A stretch of DNA of 7,042 nt from Bacillota bacterium (GCA_023418435.1 JAEZZT010000140.1:1-7042); one strand, 5' to 3'; counted from the stretch's first letter, positions 1-6,222 are shown. Notes: generated by a model not told the origin, from the letters alone. Numbers and translations: made by a program.

Positions 1-1
1 C

Positions 2-595
2 AGCAAGACAGTGCAGCCCACCGCCGCCTCCCTCTCTTTGGGAATCATTGGCGAAGGCCCCACCGCTCAAGCAGCCAAAGAAAAGCACGATGAACAAATG
101 AATAGAGTCATCGATGCGCTACTGCAACTCCCTTTGAAGAAGTCGCAGATTTCCACCGCCAATCTTTCCATTGAACCGCTCTACCAACAGGGTACACCGG
201 AAAGTATTCGGCAAATCGGCGGCTATCGCGTGCAAAATATCCTCACGGTCCAAACCGAACAAGTGGACGTGTTGATGAAGGCACTCAATGCTGCTGTCAA
301 TGCAGGTGTCAATAGCGTTTCCGATTTACGCTTTACGGCCACATTGAGCCCGCAGGAGCAGGACGCTTTACTTTCCGAAGCCGTCAAAAACGGGACGCAT
401 CAAGCCGAATTGGTGGCTCGTGCCGGCGGCGCACATTTGGGCAAGCTGATTTCTGCAACCGTACAATCCGGCAATCATTTCTATCCGAAAATGACTCAAG
501 TGATGAGAGCAGGAGCATATGGCGGGGGAACACCGATCCTGCCGGAAGAGCAGAAGGTCACGGTTTCCGTTAATTTAGTCTATGAACTTATCTGA
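2..595 (+). CDS. SIMPL domain-containing protein (DUF541), 5'-truncated by the window edge
   Basis: The reading frame is open from the first base (first complete codon at position 2), so the true start and any signal peptide lie upstream; the GTG at 11 is probably internal. The visible 197 residues match the SIMPL/DUF541 pattern: a first strand near 'ASLSLGIIGEG', a helix with 'AAKEKHDEQMNRVIDALLQL', then 'KKSQISTANLSIEPLY', 'GGYRVQNILTVQT', a 'VNAGVNSVSDLRFT' segment, the 'A...A..KA..LA' type helix (here 'EAVKNGTHQAELVARAGG'), and the ending 'KVTVSVNLVYEL'. Family members are usually exported or periplasmic proteins of about 220-250 residues with a poorly defined role, often linked to oxidative stress (BP26, YggE), so only a short N-terminal part is likely missing. 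The stop codon overlaps the ribosome binding site of the next gene, which suggests one transcript and possible translational coupling. Family assignment is fairly sure; the cellular role is unknown. Confidence 0.85.
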   Translation, partial: SKTVQPTAASLSLGIIGEGPTAQAAKEKHDEQMNRVIDALLQLPLKKSQISTANLSIEPLYQQGTPESIRQIGGYRVQNILTVQTEQVDVLMKALNAAVNAGVNSVSDLRFTATLSPQEQDALLSEAVKNGTHQAELVARAGGAHLGKLISATVQSGNHFYPKMTQVMRAGAYGGGTPILPEEQKVTVSVNLVYELI

Positions 596-605
596 GGAGG
601 AACAC

Positions 606-1127
606 ATGGAAAAAATAATCAGGGAATTGCAACCGAAGGAGTATGCCGCTATCTGCGCGGAAAAATTGCGCGACGGAGCGTTCTTGACTACGTCGGTCGG
701 CGACAAAGTCAATTCAATGTGGGTCAACTGGGGATCCATCGGGTATACATGGCGTCGTTATTGCTGCACGGTTTGGGTTCGCCCCTCTCGCTACACGACG
801 GAGTTATTACGTCAAAATCCGTCATTTACGGTTTCCATTCCCTTGCGAAATGAGCATAAGGAAGCCTTGCGAGTTTGCGGCAAACTCAGTGGCCGAGATG
901 AAGACAAGCTGAAGGTTGCAGGAATTGAAACGCGTTCCCCGAAAACCGGGACTACTCCGGTCATTGCCGGTACCGGTTTCATCCATTTGGAATGTCGTTT
1001 GGTGATGATCCAGGACCCGGATTTGGATACGATGGATCCGGAATTGAAAGCATTTTTCTATGAATCCGAACCCAATAATGCGCATATTGCATACATAGGT
1101 GAAATCACTTCCGCCTATGAAGTATAA
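606..1127 (+). CDS. Flavin reductase-family protein (FMN-binding split barrel)
   Basis: A 173-residue protein of the flavin reductase-like/DIM6-NTAB type, a split-barrel fold that binds FMN and usually reduces flavin or a small substrate with NAD(P)H in the cytoplasm. Signature segments are 'GAFLTTSVGDKVNSMWVNWGSIGYTW' (residues 24-49), the FMN-phosphate-type motif 'VRPSRYT' (58-64), 'NPSFTVSIP' (71-79) and 'SGRDEDKL' (95-102), in the usual order and at the usual length. I chose ATG 606 rather than the in-frame ATG at 582: GAGGAGG at 594-600 sits 5 bases before 606, and 582 would overlap the previous gene and has no such site. It follows the SIMPL gene by 10 bases, so the two are probably co-transcribed. 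A strong terminator follows 11 bases after the stop. The physiological substrate cannot be read from the sequence. Confidence 0.9.
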   Translation: MEKIIRELQPKEYAAICAEKLRDGAFLTTSVGDKVNSMWVNWGSIGYTWRRYCCTVWVRPSRYTTELLRQNPSFTVSIPLRNEHKEALRVCGKLSGRDEDKLKVAGIETRSPKTGTTPVIAGTGFIHLECRLVMIQDPDLDTMDPELKAFFYESEPNNAHIAYIGEITSAYEV

Positions 1128-1138
1128 GGACTTTTCCG

Positions 1139-1169
1139 CACAGCCCTCGTCACAGGGCTGTGTTTTTTT
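1139..1169 (+). terminator. Intrinsic terminator of the SIMPL-flavin reductase operon
   Basis: A perfect 9-bp stem (CACAGCCCT at 1139-1147 with AGGGCTGTG at 1154-1162), a 6-base loop and an immediate run of seven T. It lies 11 bases after the flavin reductase stop codon. Confidence 0.93.
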
Positions 1170-1203
1170 ATTGCGTTGTATTTCTTGTATATACATTTGT
1201 CTA

Positions 1204-1232
1204 TTGCAATTCAACATTTCATAGTATATAAT
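1204..1232 (+). promoter_or_regulatory. Sigma-A type promoter of sstT
   Basis: TTGCAA (1204-1209) and TATAAT (1227-1232) are separated by exactly 17 bases. Transcription would begin near 1239, giving a leader of about 25 bases that carries the AGGTGA ribosome binding site at 1253-1258. The box lies between a terminator and sstT, so sstT is probably transcribed on its own. Confidence 0.75.
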
Positions 1233-1264
1233 GTTCACATTATTATTTAACGAGGTGATGAATT

Positions 1265-2488
1265 TTGTTGCGTAGTATCTGGATCAAAATGAATGAAATC
1301 AGTTTGATCAAACAAATTTTAGTAGGTATTATCTTAGGTATCTTGGTAGCGACCGTCGGTCCCAAAGAATGGGTCACATCCGTTTCCATTTTGGGCACCT
1401 TGTTCGTCAATGCATTGAAAGCGGTTGCTCCGATCCTGGTTTTTGTACTCGTCATGAGTGCGTTGGCAATGAAACGGCCGGAAACAAAAACAAATATGAA
1501 ACCGATCATTGCCCTCTATGTAATCGGTACATTTGCAGCTTCCTTCGCAGCCGTCACGGCGTCTTTCCTCTTCCCGACGGAATTGGTTTTGCGCCTCACC
1601 GACGCTCAGCTTGCGCCTCCCGGTAATATCATCGAGGTCATCCGTACCGTCGTGATGAATGTCGTGGACAATCCGGTACGTGCGCTGATGAATGCGAACT
1701 ACATCGGTATCCTGGCCTGGAGTGCGTTGACCGGGATTGCCTTGCGCAAAGCTTCCGACAATACGAAAAATGTCGTACACGATTTTGCGGAAATCATCAC
1801 CAAAATCGTCCAATGGGTACTCCGTTTTGCGCCATTCGGCATCTTCGGCTTGGTTGCCAGCACGGTCGCTGAAACCGGTTTGGAAGGATTGCTCACCTAT
1901 GTACGCCTCTTGGCCGTACTCTGCGGTACATTCTTCTTCATCGCCTTGGTCGTCAATCCGTTGATTGCCTACACCCAAATGCGCAAAAATCCGTATCCCT
2001 TGGTATTCACCACCCTGCGCGAAAGCGGATTGTATGCGTTCTTCACTCGTAGTTCGGCCGCGAATATTCCGGTCAATATGAACCTCTGTCGCAAATTGGG
2101 ACTCAATGAAGATACCTACTCCGTATCCATTCCCTTGGGCGCTACGATCAACATGGCCGGTGCCGCCATTACGATTGCCGTTTTGACACTCTCCGCGACT
2201 CATACCTTGGGCATTACAGTAGACTTTGCTACCGCATTTCTCCTCTGCGTCATCTCGACCATCGGTGCCTGCGGTGCTTCCGGTGTAGCCGGCGGTTCCC
2301 TTCTCCTGATTCCCTTGGCTTGTAGCTTATTCGGAATCTCCAATGATATCGCCATGCAAGTGGTTGGCGTTGGATTCATCATCGGCGTTCTGCAAGACTC
2401 TTGTGAAACCGCCCTCAACTCTTCCAGCGACGTACTTTTCACTGCGGTTGCCGAATATCGCGAACATCGCAAAAACGGCATGCTTTAG
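1265..2488 (+). CDS. sstT: Serine/threonine:Na+ symporter SstT
   Basis: A 407-residue integral membrane protein of the dicarboxylate/amino acid:cation symporter family, importing serine and threonine with Na+. It is highly similar along its whole length to what I recall of E. coli SstT, including 'LVKQILVG'-like '[14 protein letters not shown]' (15-27), '[22 protein letters not shown]' (43-64), 'NYIGILAW' (145-152) and '[11 protein letters not shown]' (187-197). Hallmark transport-site elements are present: the serine-rich re-entrant loop 'TRSSAANIP' (261-269), the unwound TM7 motif '[10 protein letters not shown]' (292-301), the second re-entrant loop 'GASGVAGGS' (337-345) and the TM8 segment with D378 and N385. 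AGGTGA at 1253-1258 is spaced 6 bases from TTG 1265 (TTG 1268 is also possible). The first in-frame ATG, at 1289, lacks a ribosome binding site and would remove the N-terminal helix. It is monocistronic, with its own promoter and terminator. Confidence 0.96.
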   Translation: MLRSIWIKMNEISLIKQILVGIILGILVATVGPKEWVTSVSILGTLFVNALKAVAPILVFVLVMSALAMKRPETKTNMKPIIALYVIGTFAASFAAVTASFLFPTELVLRLTDAQLAPPGNIIEVIRTVVMNVVDNPVRALMNANYIGILAWSALTGIALRKASDNTKNVVHDFAEIITKIVQWVLRFAPFGIFGLVASTVAETGLEGLLTYVRLLAVLCGTFFFIALVVNPLIAYTQMRKNPYPLVFTTLRESGLYAFFTRSSAANIPVNMNLCRKLGLNEDTYSVSIPLGATINMAGAAITIAVLTLSATHTLGITVDFATAFLLCVISTIGACGASGVAGGSLLLIPLACSLFGISNDIAMQVVGVGFIIGVLQDSCETALNSSSDVLFTAVAEYREHRKNGML

Positions 2489-2494
2489 TAAACG

Positions 2495-2521
2495 AAGATA
2501 CTGCTCCGGCAGTATCTTTTT
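2495..2521 (+). terminator. Intrinsic terminator of sstT
   Basis: A perfect 10-bp stem (AAGATACTGC at 2495-2504 with GCAGTATCTT at 2509-2518), a 4-base TCCG loop and a T run through 2521. It begins 7 bases after the sstT stop. Confidence 0.92.
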
Positions 2522-2563
2522 ATTTCTCTGTTTTTCATATTTCGAAATCGCATATGTTAAGAC

Positions 2564-2593
2564 TGGACATCACAAATCCGCATTCGGTATACT
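2564..2593 (+). promoter_or_regulatory. Probable promoter of the XRE regulator gene
   Basis: TGGACA (2564-2569) and TATACT (2588-2593) are 18 bases apart, close to the sigma-A consensus. The predicted start near 2600 would leave only about 18 bases before GTG 2618, but these include the AGGTGA site at 2607-2612. A 10-bp palindrome ATTTCGAAAT (2539-2548) lies 15 bases upstream of the -35 box and could be an operator, though palindromes of this length are common. Confidence 0.5.
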
Positions 2594-2617
2594 GAATATG
2601 AAAGATAGGTGATAAAT

Positions 2618-3022
2618 GTGTACGATGATATGTTGGAAAGCAAAATGTTCGAAATCGGTACTAGACTCTGTAAGCTACGAGAACAACAAGGTTGGACGAC
2701 AGAACAGGTATTGGATTTAACCAAGCAATATACATGGAATAACCGGCCTAAATCCCGGATGTGGCTCTGGCGAATCGAAAAAGGAAATTTGAAAAAAATA
2801 AAAAAAGAAGACTTGGAAATGCTCGTCAAAATTTATTCCACCACCATGGATTATGTTTTGGAAGGCGTACCTGCCGATGTCGATGCAAAATTCTTACAAC
2901 TATATTCCAAAGATGTAGTGAAATACATCAGTAATCCTAAAAATCAGGAAAAAGTAGAACAGGTAATACAAGTACTCATTGAGTTGGATAAGCGGCAGAA
3001 AAAAAGCGTTGTTTCTACTTGA
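2618..3022 (+). CDS. Small XRE-type helix-turn-helix regulator
   Basis: A 134-residue, probably DNA-binding cytoplasmic protein. Residues 12-83 follow the XRE/Cro pattern: 'IGTRLCKLREQQGWTTEQVLDLT' for the first two helices, 'MWLWRIEKGN' for the end of the recognition helix, and 'LEMLVKIYSTTMDYVLEG' for the last helices. The link between helix 2 and the recognition helix ('KQYTWNNRPKSR') is longer and more basic than usual. The C-terminal part (92-128) is lysine-rich and predicted helical, perhaps for dimerisation; no ligand-binding or peptidase domain is present. I prefer GTG 2618 because AGGTGA (2607-2612) is spaced 5 bases from it. ATG 2645, with GGAAAG at 2635-2640, is the main alternative and would keep the whole HTH domain. 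The gene is more A-rich than its neighbours and contains three A7 runs. It stands alone, converging on the unknown minus-strand gene. The target is unknown. Confidence 0.75.
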   Translation: MYDDMLESKMFEIGTRLCKLREQQGWTTEQVLDLTKQYTWNNRPKSRMWLWRIEKGNLKKIKKEDLEMLVKIYSTTMDYVLEGVPADVDAKFLQLYSKDVVKYISNPKNQEKVEQVIQVLIELDKRQKKSVVST

Positions 3023-3024
3023 TT

Positions 3025-3051
3025 AAAAATCCGACTTCATGCGGATCTTTT
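3025..3051 (+). terminator. Weak hairpin just after the XRE gene
   Basis: AAAAATCCG (3025-3033) pairs with CGGATCTTT (3042-3050) with one mismatch across an 8-base loop and ends in four T. It starts 3 bases after the stop codon. It may be a weak first terminator ahead of the far stronger palindrome at 3055-3100. Confidence 0.45.
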
Positions 3052-3054
3052 CCT

Positions 3055-3100
3055 AAATGAAATAACGTCCATGACCATGGTCATGGACGTTATTTCATTT
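3055..3100. terminator. Perfect 46-bp palindrome, probable bidirectional terminator
   Basis: Both 23-base arms (3055-3077 and 3078-3100) are exactly complementary with no spacer; the centre is CCATGG at 3075-3080. On the plus strand the hairpin ends in ATTTCATTTTTCAC, giving a U-rich tail for the XRE transcript. On the minus strand the tail is shorter (TTATTTCATTT then AGGAAAAG), following the unknown gene by 15 bases. Its place between two convergent genes supports a shared terminator. The stem is about twice as long as the other terminators here, and its arms are not GC-rich, so an additional role is possible. Confidence 0.7.
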
Positions 3101-3115
3101 TTCACTAGGACAAAA

Positions 3116-3646
3116 TCAGTCTTTTTTCGGATTTTGCATATCCTTCTTTTTCATCAAGAAGTCATGTACTTCCTTATAGTAGCTTTTTCCTCCCAGCACG
3201 AGTGCTACCAAACTGGCCAATGCTTCGATTCTTTCCTCTCCTGCAAATCCTTCCATATTCACAATCCAATTATCTTTCCGGGGATTTCGGAACAAGCGTC
3301 TCCCATACTCTCTTTTCAGATCGTGGCCGGGAATATGTCTTCCCATATAGATTCTCTGCGTGAAAATATTGCTATCTATGCTGCGCAACATTTCCTCCAT
3401 CGCCTCATTATACAGAGATTCAAATCCCTTCACTTCCCTTTCGTCCAGATCCAAATCTTCAGCAATATCTCTTATGCGAATGCGGCTCACTCTACGTAAG
3501 GCCCTGTCACGAATCGCTCTGCGAATCTCCAGGAAAAGACTCATATCCGACTCTCCCTTATCCAACGATTCACGTAAACTGCCATTGTATAACTTTGCCT
3601 CAATATTGACTCTTTTCATGTTTCTCTTGTTTCTCATTTCTCTCAT
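3116..3646 (-). CDS. Arginine-rich protein of unknown function
   Basis: I do not recognise this 176-residue protein. It has no signal peptide or membrane segment and looks cytoplasmic, highly charged and mostly helical. Residues 1-13 are very basic ('MREMRNKRNMKRV'). Residues 41-58 are arginine-dense ('IRRAIRDRALRRVSRIRI'), running into 'RDIAEDLDLDEREVKGFESLYNEA' (59-82), which resembles the helix-turn-helix spacing of sigma-factor-like or small regulator domains. Residues 135-165 form a more hydrophobic segment followed by a lysine-rich tail. I chose ATG 3646 over ATG 3652: GAGGAGG (3660-3654) is 7 bases from the former but only 1 base from the latter. It follows the disulfide oxidoreductase gene with no visible terminator between them, but has its own strong promoter about 160 bases upstream. 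The start and strand are well supported; nucleic-acid binding is a guess from composition. Confidence 0.72.
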   Translation of the reverse strand: MREMRNKRNMKRVNIEAKLYNGSLRESLDKGESDMSLFLEIRRAIRDRALRRVSRIRIRDIAEDLDLDEREVKGFESLYNEAMEEMLRSIDSNIFTQRIYMGRHIPGHDLKREYGRRLFRNPRKDNWIVNMEGFAGEERIEALASLVALVLGGKSYYKEVHDFLMKKKDMQNPKKD

Positions 3647-3652
3647 ATACAT

Positions 3653-3814
3653 ACCTCCTCAATATCTCGGATAAAATACTCCGAATTCTACTCATCAAAC
3701 CTTTTTATTTCGGAAACAGACAAACATTGATGCGTGTTTTAGCAATCACTCCATTCGTTACAACACTGTTACACAACTAGTACAAAAATAACGCAAACTG
3801 CTGTTTGCGCTATA
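3653..3814 (-). other. Long 5' leader of the unknown minus-strand gene
   Basis: About 160 bases separate the predicted transcription start (near 3808) from the start codon. It holds the inverted repeat at 3792-3809, a direct repeat of GTTACA with nearby similar flanks (3757-3775), a short TCGGA/TCCGA inverted repeat (3667-3671 with 3680-3684), and the ribosome binding site. I see no convincing riboswitch. The only short open frames are minus-strand frames of about 10-16 codons around 3690-3750 without a good ribosome binding site. Confidence 0.45.
3792..3809. promoter_or_regulatory. Inverted repeat at the predicted transcription start, probable operator
   Basis: CGCAAAC (3792-3798) and GTTTGCG (3803-3809) are perfect inverted arms around a 4-base centre. 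The predicted minus-strand start falls near 3808, inside one arm, so the full hairpin would hardly form in RNA. A dimeric repressor site is therefore more likely than an attenuator, although the TTATTTTTG that follows on the minus strand is terminator-like. Confidence 0.5.
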
Positions 3815-3843
3815 ATTGTATCGTTTTTGTATCGTTTTGTCAA
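3815..3843 (-). promoter_or_regulatory. Near-consensus promoter overlaid by a tandem 11-bp repeat
   Basis: On the minus strand, TTGACA (3843-3838) and TACAAT (3820-3815) are spaced exactly 17 bases, the best promoter in the window. On the plus strand the sequence TGTATCGTTTT occurs twice back to back (3817-3827 and 3828-3838), covering the spacer and touching both promoter boxes. An 11-bp period puts the two copies on nearly the same helical face, as expected for cooperative binding of a regulator. Confidence 0.75.
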
Positions 3844-3862
3844 TAGTGTTTCTTAACTTTTT

Positions 3863-5380
3863 CTAGGCCTTCTTCTCAAAATAATAGCGAGTCCACATCG
3901 GTACTTCCATCAAACTCGGGTGCGGCGTCATGGTTTCACTGATCGTCGTTGCCAAACGAGGATTCATCGCACGCACCGGCTTTTGTTGCCGCAATGCCTG
4001 TACTTCTTCCGAACCGATTTCGGGATGAATGACTTCCAACTCCGTCGCTCCCGCATTCAGCAAATTGACAAAAGGCTGGAGCAGAATGGAAGCTTCCGGG
4101 CCCACTATATGAGCCCCCAGCACTTCCTGTGATGTTGCATCCACGACCAATTTGATAAATCCGTCATGGAGAGATCCTTTTTCCATGCCCAACGCAAACC
4201 CCTTCGCCGTATCCGAATAATAATGCGTACCGATCGCCACTTCTCGTCCCGATTTTCTGGCCTCTTCCTCCGTCATACCTACGTGCGCCACTTGAGGATA
4301 TGTATATGTCACTACCGGAACGGTACTGTATCTAGCCCAGCGATACTCCTTGGCCTCCGTAACTTCCCACAAATTGTGCCCAATAATATCCGCTTCATAG
4401 TTTGCCTTATGACGAAACGGCGGTTGCCCATTGATATCCCCCAGCGCATAAATGCCATCGACCGAGGTTTCCAAAAACTCATTGGTCACAATATATCCTC
4501 TCGAGTCCACGTGGATATCCGTATTTTCCAAATGCAACAAATCGCTATTCGGAGTAATTCCGGTTGCCACCAAGAGCGCCGCTGCTTCTACCTCCGCGGT
4601 CTCGCCGGTCTCACGGTCCTCCACGACCACTACTTTTTTATCTGCACGTTCAAAAACACGAGTAATTTCCTGATTGAGGACTACCTGCACACCGAATTCT
4701 TCAAATTGGTGAGCCAACCAGGCTGAAATTTCCGGCTCCTCTTTCGGCAACAATCTCCGGTTATGCTGGATAATGGTCACTTTTACCCCGGCTGTAGCCA
4801 AGGCATGGGCAAATTCCGTTCCGATCGGACCGCCGCCCAATACAATCAAGCTCTCGGGCAATTCCTGCGGAAAATCTTCTCCGAAAAAATTCTCGCTACT
4901 CCAATAAGCCACGCCCGACTCCGCCACCACGTTGGGAATCGTAGAGCGAGCTCCCACTCCCAGAACAATTTTTTTGCCTTGCACGATAACTGTTTCACCG
5001 GAATGCAATTTTACTTCCAACGTAAAATTATCCGTAAACGATCCCGTGCCCTCATATACATCTACATTTTCCAATTGCTGATAATGCGACTTCAGGTCGT
5101 GACTTTCGTCAATCTTTTCCCACACTCTTCGCGCAATAACCGGCCAATCCATCTTCGGTGCCGTACCGACCAAACCGATCGTCGACCACAACTCCGCTTC
5201 ACGAACTTTATCCGCGGCTGTCACCATGACCTTCGTCGGAATACAACCTCTCGTCAAACAAGTACCACCGAATTTTCCTTTTTCTATCAGTGCGACACGC
5301 AAACCGGCTTGGGCTGCCATTTCCGTAACCGTATTGGCCGCACCGGTGCCGACTACTACCAAATCATATTGATGCATCAT
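3863..5380 (-). CDS. Class I FAD/NAD(P)-dependent disulfide oxidoreductase (dihydrolipoamide dehydrogenase/mycothione reductase-like)
   Basis: A 505-residue cytoplasmic flavoprotein of the class I pyridine nucleotide-disulfide family. The N-terminal FAD motif is 'VVVGTGAANTVTEMAAQAG' (8-26), with Asn in place of the third glycine, as I recall for mycothione reductases. The redox-active pair C41 and C46 lies in 'GGTCLTRGCIPTK' (38-50). The nucleotide-binding motif is 'VLGGGPIGTEFA' (180-191), the second FAD motif is 'GIYALGDI' (309-316), and the dimerisation domain ends in the catalytic dyad H487/E492 ('HPSLME'). About 30 extra residues precede H487 compared with typical dihydrolipoamide dehydrogenase. 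AAGGAG (5392-5387) is 6 bases from ATG 5380; ATG 5377 is also possible. No 2-oxo acid dehydrogenase subunits are next to it, so a complex-bound E3 role is not supported. The disulfide substrate is unknown. Confidence 0.9.
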   Translation of the reverse strand: MMHQYDLVVVGTGAANTVTEMAAQAGLRVALIEKGKFGGTCLTRGCIPTKVMVTAADKVREAELWSTIGLVGTAPKMDWPVIARRVWEKIDESHDLKSHYQQLENVDVYEGTGSFTDNFTLEVKLHSGETVIVQGKKIVLGVGARSTIPNVVAESGVAYWSSENFFGEDFPQELPESLIVLGGGPIGTEFAHALATAGVKVTIIQHNRRLLPKEEPEISAWLAHQFEEFGVQVVLNQEITRVFERADKKVVVVEDRETGETAEVEAAALLVATGITPNSDLLHLENTDIHVDSRGYIVTNEFLETSVDGIYALGDINGQPPFRHKANYEADIIGHNLWEVTEAKEYRWARYSTVPVVTYTYPQVAHVGMTEEEARKSGREVAIGTHYYSDTAKGFALGMEKGSLHDGFIKLVVDATSQEVLGAHIVGPEASILLQPFVNLLNAGATELEVIHPEIGSEEVQALRQQKPVRAMNPRLATTISETMTPHPSLMEVPMWTRYYFEKKA

Positions 5381-5407
5381 TCTATTCTCCTTCTCGTTTT
5401 TACTATT

Positions 5408-5416
5408 ATTTTATCA
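5408..5416 (-). promoter_or_regulatory. Possible extended -10 promoter of the disulfide oxidoreductase gene
   Basis: The minus strand carries TGATAAAAT (5416-5408), an extended -10 arrangement with TAAAAT as the -10 box, but no good -35 box. It would start transcription near 5402, about 22 bases before the start codon. The region is AT-rich, so chance matches are possible. Confidence 0.35.
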
Positions 5417-5436
5417 CAAAGAGTAGATTTCCCTTA

Positions 5437-5445
5437 TGCTATAAT
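5437..5445 (+). promoter_or_regulatory. Extended -10 promoter of the sirtuin gene
   Basis: TGCTATAAT (5437-5445) is a perfect extended -10 element. The -35 region is poor. The start would be near 5452, leaving a leader of about 18 bases that contains the GGAGG site at 5460-5464. Confidence 0.6.
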
Positions 5446-5469
5446 AAAAGAAAAAACTTGGAGGAAATG

Positions 5470-6222
5470 ATGGAAACTTTGTCAGATCGTATTCAAACTT
5501 TCACAACGCTCCTAAAAGAGCATCAACGCATTGTTTTCTTTGGCGGCGCCGGAGTCTCTACCGAATCCAATATCCCGGATTTTAGAGGCACGAACGGCAT
5601 TTTTAACCGGGACACGGGTACCCCCTATTCTGCGGAAGAAATGGTTTCTCATCATTTCTATGTGGAACATCCGGAAGAATTTTTCGAAAATTACAAGATT
5701 CGCGAAGGCATGATGAAAGATGTCGAACCCAATCGCGCTCACTATGCCCTGGCCCGTCTGGAAGAGATGGGCAAATTGCAAGCTATCGTAACCCAAAATA
5801 TCGACGGCTTGCATCAAAAAGCAGGCAGCAAAAATGTCTTTGAGCTCCACGGATCGGTGCATCGCAATTATTGCACTCAATGCCATGCCTTCTATGATAT
5901 CGACAGCTTTGTGGAACTATGTCGTCCTATCCCTTATTGTCCTAAATGTGGTGGCGTCATCAAACCCGATGTGGTGCTTTTCGAAGAATCGCTCGATAGC
6001 CAGACCATTTGGGATTCCGTAGATGCGATTCGTCATGCCGATATGCTGATTATCGGAGGCACCAGTTTGGTAGTCTACCCGGCAGCCGGTTTTATCCATG
6101 AATTTCGTGGCGATAGTGTCGTCTTGATCAATCAGGATCCTACCCCCGGTGATCGCAACGCCGACCTTGTGTTCCGTGAAAGTATCGGATTGGTGCTGGA
6201 AAGTGCCGTCAACCAATTATAA
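5470..6222 (+). CDS. cobB: SIR2-family NAD-dependent protein deacetylase
   Basis: A 250-residue sirtuin, the normal length for bacterial members. It removes acyl groups from protein lysines using NAD+, giving nicotinamide and O-acyl-ADP-ribose, in the cytoplasm. Motifs in order: 'GGAGVSTESNIPDFRG' (25-40), 'TQNIDGLHQKAGS' (108-120), catalytic H127 in 'ELHGS', a zinc site made of C135, C138, C157 and C160, 'KPDVVLFEE' (165-173), 'IIGGTSLVVYPAA' (194-206) and 'INQDPTP' (220-226). I chose ATG 5470 because GGAGG (5460-5464) is 5 bases from it; ATG 5467 would be only 2 bases away. It is transcribed divergently from the disulfide oxidoreductase and ends in a terminator. It lacks an obvious adjacent acetyl-CoA synthetase, so its targets are unknown. 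The symbol cobB is used for the family; the exact subclass is not certain. Confidence 0.95.
   Translation: METLSDRIQTFTTLLKEHQRIVFFGGAGVSTESNIPDFRGTNGIFNRDTGTPYSAEEMVSHHFYVEHPEEFFENYKIREGMMKDVEPNRAHYALARLEEMGKLQAIVTQNIDGLHQKAGSKNVFELHGSVHRNYCTQCHAFYDIDSFVELCRPIPYCPKCGGVIKPDVVLFEESLDSQTIWDSVDAIRHADMLIIGGTSLVVYPAAGFIHEFRGDSVVLINQDPTPGDRNADLVFRESIGLVLESAVNQL

Noticed and set aside
1258..1275. A five-codon open frame (ATG 1258) overlapping the sstT start, as a possible leader peptide
   Set aside because: Its ATG overlaps the only ribosome binding site (1253-1258), so it cannot use it; chance occurrence is the simpler reading.
1334..2203. A 289-codon open frame on the minus strand opposite sstT
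   Set aside because: It lies entirely across a strongly conserved transporter gene, has no ribosome binding site and encodes an unlikely Asp/Arg/Gln-rich sequence that mirrors the sense codons.
3055..3100. The palindrome as an insertion-sequence end or a CRISPR-like repeat
   Set aside because: There is a single copy, no transposase, no target-site duplication that I can see and no regularly spaced repeats in the window.
2618..3646. The XRE gene and the unknown gene as a classic toxin-antitoxin operon
   Set aside because: They are convergent, separately promoted and separated by terminators, and neither protein shows a known toxin motif.
3653..3814. A riboswitch or small RNA in the long leader
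   Set aside because: I found only short inverted repeats and no recognisable conserved riboswitch core, so the region is described as a leader only.
4166..5470. Long plus-strand open frames (4166-4726 and 4763-5470) opposite the oxidoreductase gene
   Set aside because: They are antisense to a clear enzyme with all catalytic motifs, lack start signals and have His/Arg-rich composition typical of antisense shadows.
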